Below are positions 60,188 through 64,000 of a stretch of 64,000 bases of DNA, piece by piece. The stretch is taken from NCBI GenBank assembly GCA_003222035.1, contig QHUS01000065.1:17735-81734 (forward strand). Reading direction: 5' to 3'. Source of the stretch: Gemmatimonadota bacterium. Its GTDB lineage: Bacteria; Gemmatimonadota; Gemmatimonadetes; Gemmatimonadales; GWC2-71-9. A program made the position numbers and the translations under genes. The notes under the pieces are model-generated. The model made no database searches. It was given only the letters and a program-made list of their open reading frames with translations, and had not been told where the DNA came from. Within the stretch, counting starts at the first letter, position 1. Each line of letters opens with the position of its first letter.

Positions 60188-60971
60188 GGCGTCGCCTCCT
60201 GGCGCGGTACTTCCAGCGGAGATACTTGGTCAGCCACGGCTGTCCCCAGGTAGCCGAAGCGCGGCGTGACGTGTCGATTCGAGAAGCCCGTCCCGCGGCC
60301 ACGTCGAGCAGCGCCTGCCGGATGGAGTCGAAGTTCTCGAGCACCACCCGACGCTGGATCACGGATGGCGATTCCGCGACTTCATCGAACGCATAGCCGA
60401 AGTACCCGTAGACGGGTCCCGTATCCACCCCTTGGTCCACCTGCAGCAGCGTCGCGCCGACCTTGTCGAGATCGCCGCTCGCGAGTGCCCAGAAGCACCC
60501 GTGAGCGTTGCGGTACTCCGGGCAGATGCCGGGGTGCAGTACGAACGTGCCTCCAGCCGGGATTGCGAACACGTCTTTGCTGAGGAGGCTCTTACAGCGG
60601 GCCAGGATGATGTCGGGCCCGCAGCTGCGGATGAACGCCGCCGCCGCCGGCGTGTTGGGGCTGGGGGTCACCAGCACCGGCGTTCGCTCGGGGAGCGGCG
60701 GGTAGGTGGTGCACAAGCGCTCGAGTACACCTGCCTGCCACGCCGCGTCGCTGCGCGCGAGTGCTAGCCGTTCGTACACACGGTACGCGAGCACGTCGAG
60801 GAAGCGCAGCAGACCCACCCGGCGAACCTCGCGGCGAATGCGTCGCCACACGCGTCCGCCCGGCTCGCGGATCTCGACGACGCCCGCCAATTCGGAGAAC
60901 GAGGCCAGCCAGCGTGCGACGCCGATCCGATCGAGCATGTCGTCATGGTGACAAATGAGGAGCGTCTTCAT
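60159..60971 (-). CDS. Formyltransferase-fold protein of the EPS locus
   Basis: A 270-residue protein with the methionyl-tRNA/sugar N-formyltransferase catalytic block: HPGICPEYRNAHGCFWALASGDLD with the Asn-His pair and, downstream, VDQGVDTGPVYGYF with the catalytic Asp (both split around the folate site). I start it at MKTLLICHHDDML (60971), where the family fold begins; the frame is open upstream with another ATG at 61052, and neither has a good ribosome binding site. Sugar N-formyltransferases act on nucleotide-linked amino sugars. With the deacetylase, it suggests that an acetamido sugar is deacetylated then formylated. No lipid-linked evidence. Confidence 0.75.
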   Translation of the reverse strand: MKTLLICHHDDMLDRIGVARWLASFSELAGVVEIREPGGRVWRRIRREVRRVGLLRFLDVLAYRVYERLALARSDAAWQAGVLERLCTTYPPLPERTPVLVTPSPNTPAAAAFIRSCGPDIILARCKSLLSKDVFAIPAGGTFVLHPGICPEYRNAHGCFWALASGDLDKVGATLLQVDQGVDTGPVYGYFGYAFDEVAESPSVIQRRVVLENFDSIRQALLDVAAGRASRIDTSRRASATWGQPWLTKYLRWKYRARRRRREGAIAAVP

Positions 60972-61492
60972 TGACGCGGGAAGTCGAGCGAATTCCATGC
61001 CCTCGAACGCGGCGCGCAGCGCATGACCCTTTTTGCAGCGGGTGAGATACATCACGCGGTCTCTGGCTTGAAGAGAACGGATTGCGCCGAATATTCCCCC
61101 CAACTTGCGCCGTCCTTTCGACGAGTTTACCGTGTCGACGTGGCGAGGACGCAACGCTGCGACGGCGCGACGGTGATGCTGCCGGCGCAGTCGCGACCCC
61201 GGACAGAACAGTCAGCTATCGAGTCGAAGCTGGCGGCCTTCGTTTCTTAGGGAAGCACTGGCGGGAGGGCTCGAGGAATGACGTTCACGTTCAAGCTATC
61301 GCAGCGCCTGGCGCGTTGCCGAACAACGCCGACGACTGCCGCGCGTGCGCGCAGCACGCCGCGGCGGGCGCCGGTGTTCCCGCCATCGCTGATCCCTCCC
61401 TCTGACAACCGTCACGCCATCGCAGAAAAGCCCATCCGTTCGGTGGGACGTTTCGCCGTGTCACAAATGCCCTAGTCGAGGAGACCCGTGTC
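60972..61492. other. 521-base gap with a mini-ORF resembling the start of the next gene
   Basis: Divergent region between the formyltransferase-like gene and the BIG2 protein. At 61278-61475 a 65-codon frame begins MTFTFKLSQRLARC, close to MTFKHKLSCRLALL at the start of the BIG2 lipoprotein, with GAGGA directly before the ATG as there. The rest of the frame is Arg/Pro-rich and lacks a signal peptide. It may be a duplicated and decayed 5' end, or a short leader peptide. No terminator or promoter element is clear. Confidence 0.4.
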
Positions 61493-64000
61493 ATGACCTT
61501 CAAACACAAGCTGTCGTGCCGGTTGGCACTGCTGAAAGACGCCCTGCCTTTGCTGGCGCTCGTAGCCCTCGGCTGCGAGAAGCCGGTGGCGCTCACCGAT
61601 TCCAACCCTGCGACTGTCACGCAGGTTGTCGTCTCCCCGGATAGCATCGATCTCGATCCACTCCAGACCCAGCAATTCACCGCGTTCGGCCGCACCGCCA
61701 CGGGTGACAGCATGCCAATCACCGCGAGCTGGAGCGCCTCGGCGGGAACCATCACGCCCCTCGGGTACTACGTCGCCGACTCTTCGGAAACGGACGCGGT
61801 CGTGACCGCGACCCTGGACGGCTCGCTCACCGGCAATGCGCGGATTCGGAAGCGCCGCATCGTGGCGATCGTCGTCAGCCCGCAGGCGGCCGTCGTCGCC
61901 CCTGGTCAGACGCAGCAGTTCACGACCTACGCCCGCAGGAACACCGGCGACTCGGTCAGCGTAGCCGTGTCGTACACGGCGACGGGCGGTACCATGAGCC
62001 CCGGAGGCATGTACACGGCTGGACAGACGCCAGGCTCCTATAGGGTGATCGCTACCCGCACTCGCGGCGGGCTAGCCGACACGGCGGCAATCACGGTAAT
62101 GAGCCTTCCGGTGGCGTCGGTGGCCGTGACCCCCCCCGCCGCCGCCGTGCTCGTGGGTGGGATCGTGCAGCTCACCGCGACCCCGAAGGACGCCAACGGC
62201 AACCCGCTCGCGGGTCGCACCGTGGCCTGGTCGTCCGGCGCGACCGGCGTCGCGAGCGTCGATGCCAACGGGCTGGTCAAGGGCGTCGGCGCGGGCACAG
62301 CCACGATCACCGCGACGAGCGAAGGCAAGAGCGCGATCGCGACCATCACGGTGTCGAGTGTGCCCGTCAAGTCGGTGGTTGTGACACCCTCTACCGCCAC
62401 TGTGCTCGCGGGCGGTATGGTGCAGCTCTCCGCGACGCCGAAGGATTCCGCCGGCAATGCGCTGACCGGGCGCACGGTCGCTTGGTCGTCCAGCGCGACC
62501 TCCGTGGCGACGGTCGATGCCAACGGATTGGTGAAGGGCGTCGGCGCGGGCTCGGCAACGATCACGGCGACCAGCGAGGGCAAGAGCGGCACCGCCACGA
62601 TCACTGTCACGCTGGTCCCCGTAGCATCGGTACAGGTCGCGCCGGCCTCCCCGACCGTTCTCCTGGGGCAGACGGTGCCGCTCATCGCCACTCCCAAGGA
62701 CTCGGCAGGCAACCCGCTGACGGGGCGCGTGGGCACCTGGTCTTCGAGCGCGACGGGCGTCGCTACCGTCGACGTCAACGGCCTGGTCAAGGGCGTCGGC
62801 CCGGGCACGGCGACGATCACCGCGACGTGTGAAGGCAAGAGCGGCACTGCGACCGTCACGGTGTCGAACGTCCCCGTCGCATCAGTGGTCGTGACTCCTG
62901 CCACCGCCAGCATGTTCCCCGGAGGCACGGCGCAGCTCACCGCGACGCCGATGGACTCCGCCGGCAATGCGCTGACCGGGCGCACAGTCGCGTGGTCGTC
63001 TAACGCGACCAGCGTCGCGACGATCGATGCGAATGGATCAGTGAAGGGCGTTGCCGCGGGCTCCGCGACAATTACCGCTACCAGCGAAGGCAAGAGTGCC
63101 ACCGCGACGATCACCGTCAGGCTCGTCCCCGTGGCCTCGGTGCAGGTTTCACCTGCCACGGCCGGTATCCGCGTCGGGCAGACGTTGCAGCTCAGCGCCA
63201 CCACCAAGGACTCGGCAGGGGGCACGCTCACGGGCCGCACCGTGACGTGGGCGAGCAGCAACGCCAACGTCGCGAGCGTGAACACTAGTGGCCTGGTGAC
63301 CGGTAAGGCTGCGGGCTCGGCCACCATCACGGCGACGAGCGAGGGGAAGAGCGCAACGGCGACGGTGACCGTGACGCTTGTGCCGGTCGCCTCTGTGGTT
63401 GTAAGCCCGGCGACGGCGACGCTCCCGGTCGGAGGCACGGTGCAGTTGGCCGTGACGCTCAAGGATTCGGCAGGGAACCTGTTGACGGGGCGGAGCGTGA
63501 CCTGGGCGTCGAGTGCGCCGACGGTCGCGACCGTGTCCCAAGCTGGGCTCGTGACCGACGTCGCCGATGGCGGGGCCGCGACGATCACGGCGACGAGCGA
63601 GGGGAAGAGCGCGACGGCGGCGATTACGGTGCAGGCGTCGCTGCCGGGCGGGTCTCTCGCGCACCCGACGCTGTTACCGGTGGCGAGCGTGCAACTGTCG
63701 AATGTGGCCGCCTACGCCGCGCTCAACGTCGTCAACCAGCCGGCGGGCTTCTCCTATCGGGACCCCGTGACCGGGGTGAAGGTGTGGAAGGTCACGAGCA
63801 GTTCGGTCCCGATGGCGAACAGCAACGCCGGGCATGATTACTCCGACGGCCCGAACGAGGTCAGCCTCGGCTGGGGTCCCAACAACAACACGCACACCAT
63901 TCTCATCGGCGCCCCGCAAGGGACGGGGAATTACTATCTCGTGGATTTCACCAGCGGCGTCGGGCTCACGAACTACCGGCGACTGACCGTGCAACCCGGC
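61493..64000 (+). CDS. BIG2-repeat lipoprotein, runs off the window (5' part only)
   Basis: An open frame of 836 codons with no stop before the window end. The ATG at 61493 follows CGAGGAG. A signal ends in a lipobox (LALVALGC, Cys28). Two Ig-like domains follow (about 45-200: VTQVVVSPDSIDLDPLQTQQFTAFG; then IVAIVVSPQAAVVAPGQTQQF), then six near-identical BIG2 domains of 85 residues (204-715), each with VxVxPxxAxxxxGGTxQL, TGRTVxWSS, ATV-GLVKGV and GTATITATSEGKS. From about 716 a new domain begins (YRDPVTGVKVWKVTSS, HDYSDGPNEVSLGWGPNNNTHTILIG) that is not BIG2 and is cut by the window end. Probably a surface-anchored adhesin or polymer-binding protein. Confidence 0.9.
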   Translation, partial: MTFKHKLSCRLALLKDALPLLALVALGCEKPVALTDSNPATVTQVVVSPDSIDLDPLQTQQFTAFGRTATGDSMPITASWSASAGTITPLGYYVADSSETDAVVTATLDGSLTGNARIRKRRIVAIVVSPQAAVVAPGQTQQFTTYARRNTGDSVSVAVSYTATGGTMSPGGMYTAGQTPGSYRVIATRTRGGLADTAAITVMSLPVASVAVTPPAAAVLVGGIVQLTATPKDANGNPLAGRTVAWSSGATGVASVDANGLVKGVGAGTATITATSEGKSAIATITVSSVPVKSVVVTPSTATVLAGGMVQLSATPKDSAGNALTGRTVAWSSSATSVATVDANGLVKGVGAGSATITATSEGKSGTATITVTLVPVASVQVAPASPTVLLGQTVPLIATPKDSAGNPLTGRVGTWSSSATGVATVDVNGLVKGVGPGTATITATCEGKSGTATVTVSNVPVASVVVTPATASMFPGGTAQLTATPMDSAGNALTGRTVAWSSNATSVATIDANGSVKGVAAGSATITATSEGKSATATITVRLVPVASVQVSPATAGIRVGQTLQLSATTKDSAGGTLTGRTVTWASSNANVASVNTSGLVTGKAAGSATITATSEGKSATATVTVTLVPVASVVVSPATATLPVGGTVQLAVTLKDSAGNLLTGRSVTWASSAPTVATVSQAGLVTDVADGGAATITATSEGKSATAAITVQASLPGGSLAHPTLLPVASVQLSNVAAYAALNVVNQPAGFSYRDPVTGVKVWKVTSSSVPMANSNAGHDYSDGPNEVSLGWGPNNNTHTILIGAPQGTGNYYLVDFTSGVGLTNYRRLTVQPG
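62105..63637 (+). repeat. Six tandem 255-bp units coding for BIG2 domains
   Basis: Units begin at 62105, 62360, 62615, 62870, 63125 and 63380, each exactly 255 bases (85 codons) to the next; the last has one extra codon. Blocks such as GGCAACCCGCTGACGGGGCG and ACGGCGACGAGCGAGGGCAA recur nearly unchanged. The strict spacing shows expansion by recent unequal exchange. Confidence 0.92.

Noticed and set aside
62038..63588. Long open frame on the minus strand opposite the BIG2 repeats (516 codons)
   Set aside because: It mirrors the 255-bp repeats of the coding strand; the sense frame has signal peptide, lipobox and BIG2 domains, so the antisense frame is a composition effect.
62105..63637. Regular repeats considered as a CRISPR array
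   Set aside because: Units are 255 bp, in frame and code for BIG2 domains; no spacer structure and no cas genes.

Overview
The window is GC-rich (about two-thirds G+C by eye), densely coded on both strands, and has no rRNA, tRNA, CRISPR array, phage or insertion-sequence gene that I can recognise. The mix of genes suggests a free-living member of the Gemmatimonadota or a close relative: secreted M1, S9, S15 and DUF885-type peptidases, many lipoproteins, PD40 propellers, BIG2 repeat proteins, RsbRST stress proteins and a BY-kinase exopolysaccharide system. This is inference from gene content; no marker gene is present.

Region 1 (1-16159) holds a collagen-like lipoprotein, a small lipoprotein, a PYROXD2-like FAD oxidoreductase, a DinB protein, an M1 metallopeptidase with HEAT repeats, a minus-strand operon (DmpA-type peptidase, Rieske oxygenase, APC permease), a CPBP protease, a benzoate-CoA ligase-like enzyme and a tandem pair of unknown paralogues. 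Region 2 (16122-28171) is a long minus-strand catabolic operon: two Cys-cluster class III aminotransferases, a P5C dehydrogenase-like ALDH, a CocE/NonD hydrolase, a two-subunit CoA-transferase, a DUF885 protein and a PD40-CehA metallohydrolase. Two of its genes (DUF885 and the first aminotransferase) are broken by internal deletions with frameshift, either real or assembly errors. Region 3 (28330-41284) is general metabolism: S9 peptidase, aldo/keto reductase, DUF4442 and nitronate monooxygenase pair, SDR, YncE-like propeller, quinone oxidoreductase, 3-methyladenine glycosylase, ACS-family MFS transporter, amidase, an arginine-deiminase-fold hydrolase and a tiny lipoprotein.

Region 4 (41294-46577) is the most striking. 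One minus-strand operon encodes a stressosome core (RsbR, RsbS, RsbT), an RsbX-like phosphatase, a sigma-54 enhancer-binding protein whose receiver domain has lost its phosphorylation residues, and a TPR protein. It is preceded by a very good -24/-12 sigma-54 promoter. This implies a stressosome that drives sigma-54 transcription rather than sigma-B, with autoregulation.

Region 5 (46544-64000) is an envelope and exopolysaccharide locus: glmS, a Wza-like export protein and wecB; a receiver/degenerate-GGDEF protein; a Wzc-type tyrosine autokinase; a second, canonical sigma-54 response regulator with a cytoplasmic histidine kinase; a toroid protein; a phosphoglycosyl transferase; a polysaccharide deacetylase; a formyltransferase-fold protein; and a large BIG2-repeat lipoprotein that runs off the window. 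The divergent wzc/response-regulator gap carries sigma-54-like elements in both directions and two dyads, so the two sigma-54 regulators may connect stress sensing and capsule output.

Two genome-wide habits are visible: several genes without a ribosome binding site have a TAnnnT -10-like box 5-9 nt before the ATG (leaderless transcription), and three convergent gene pairs end in one shared CTAG in which both strands read TAG.
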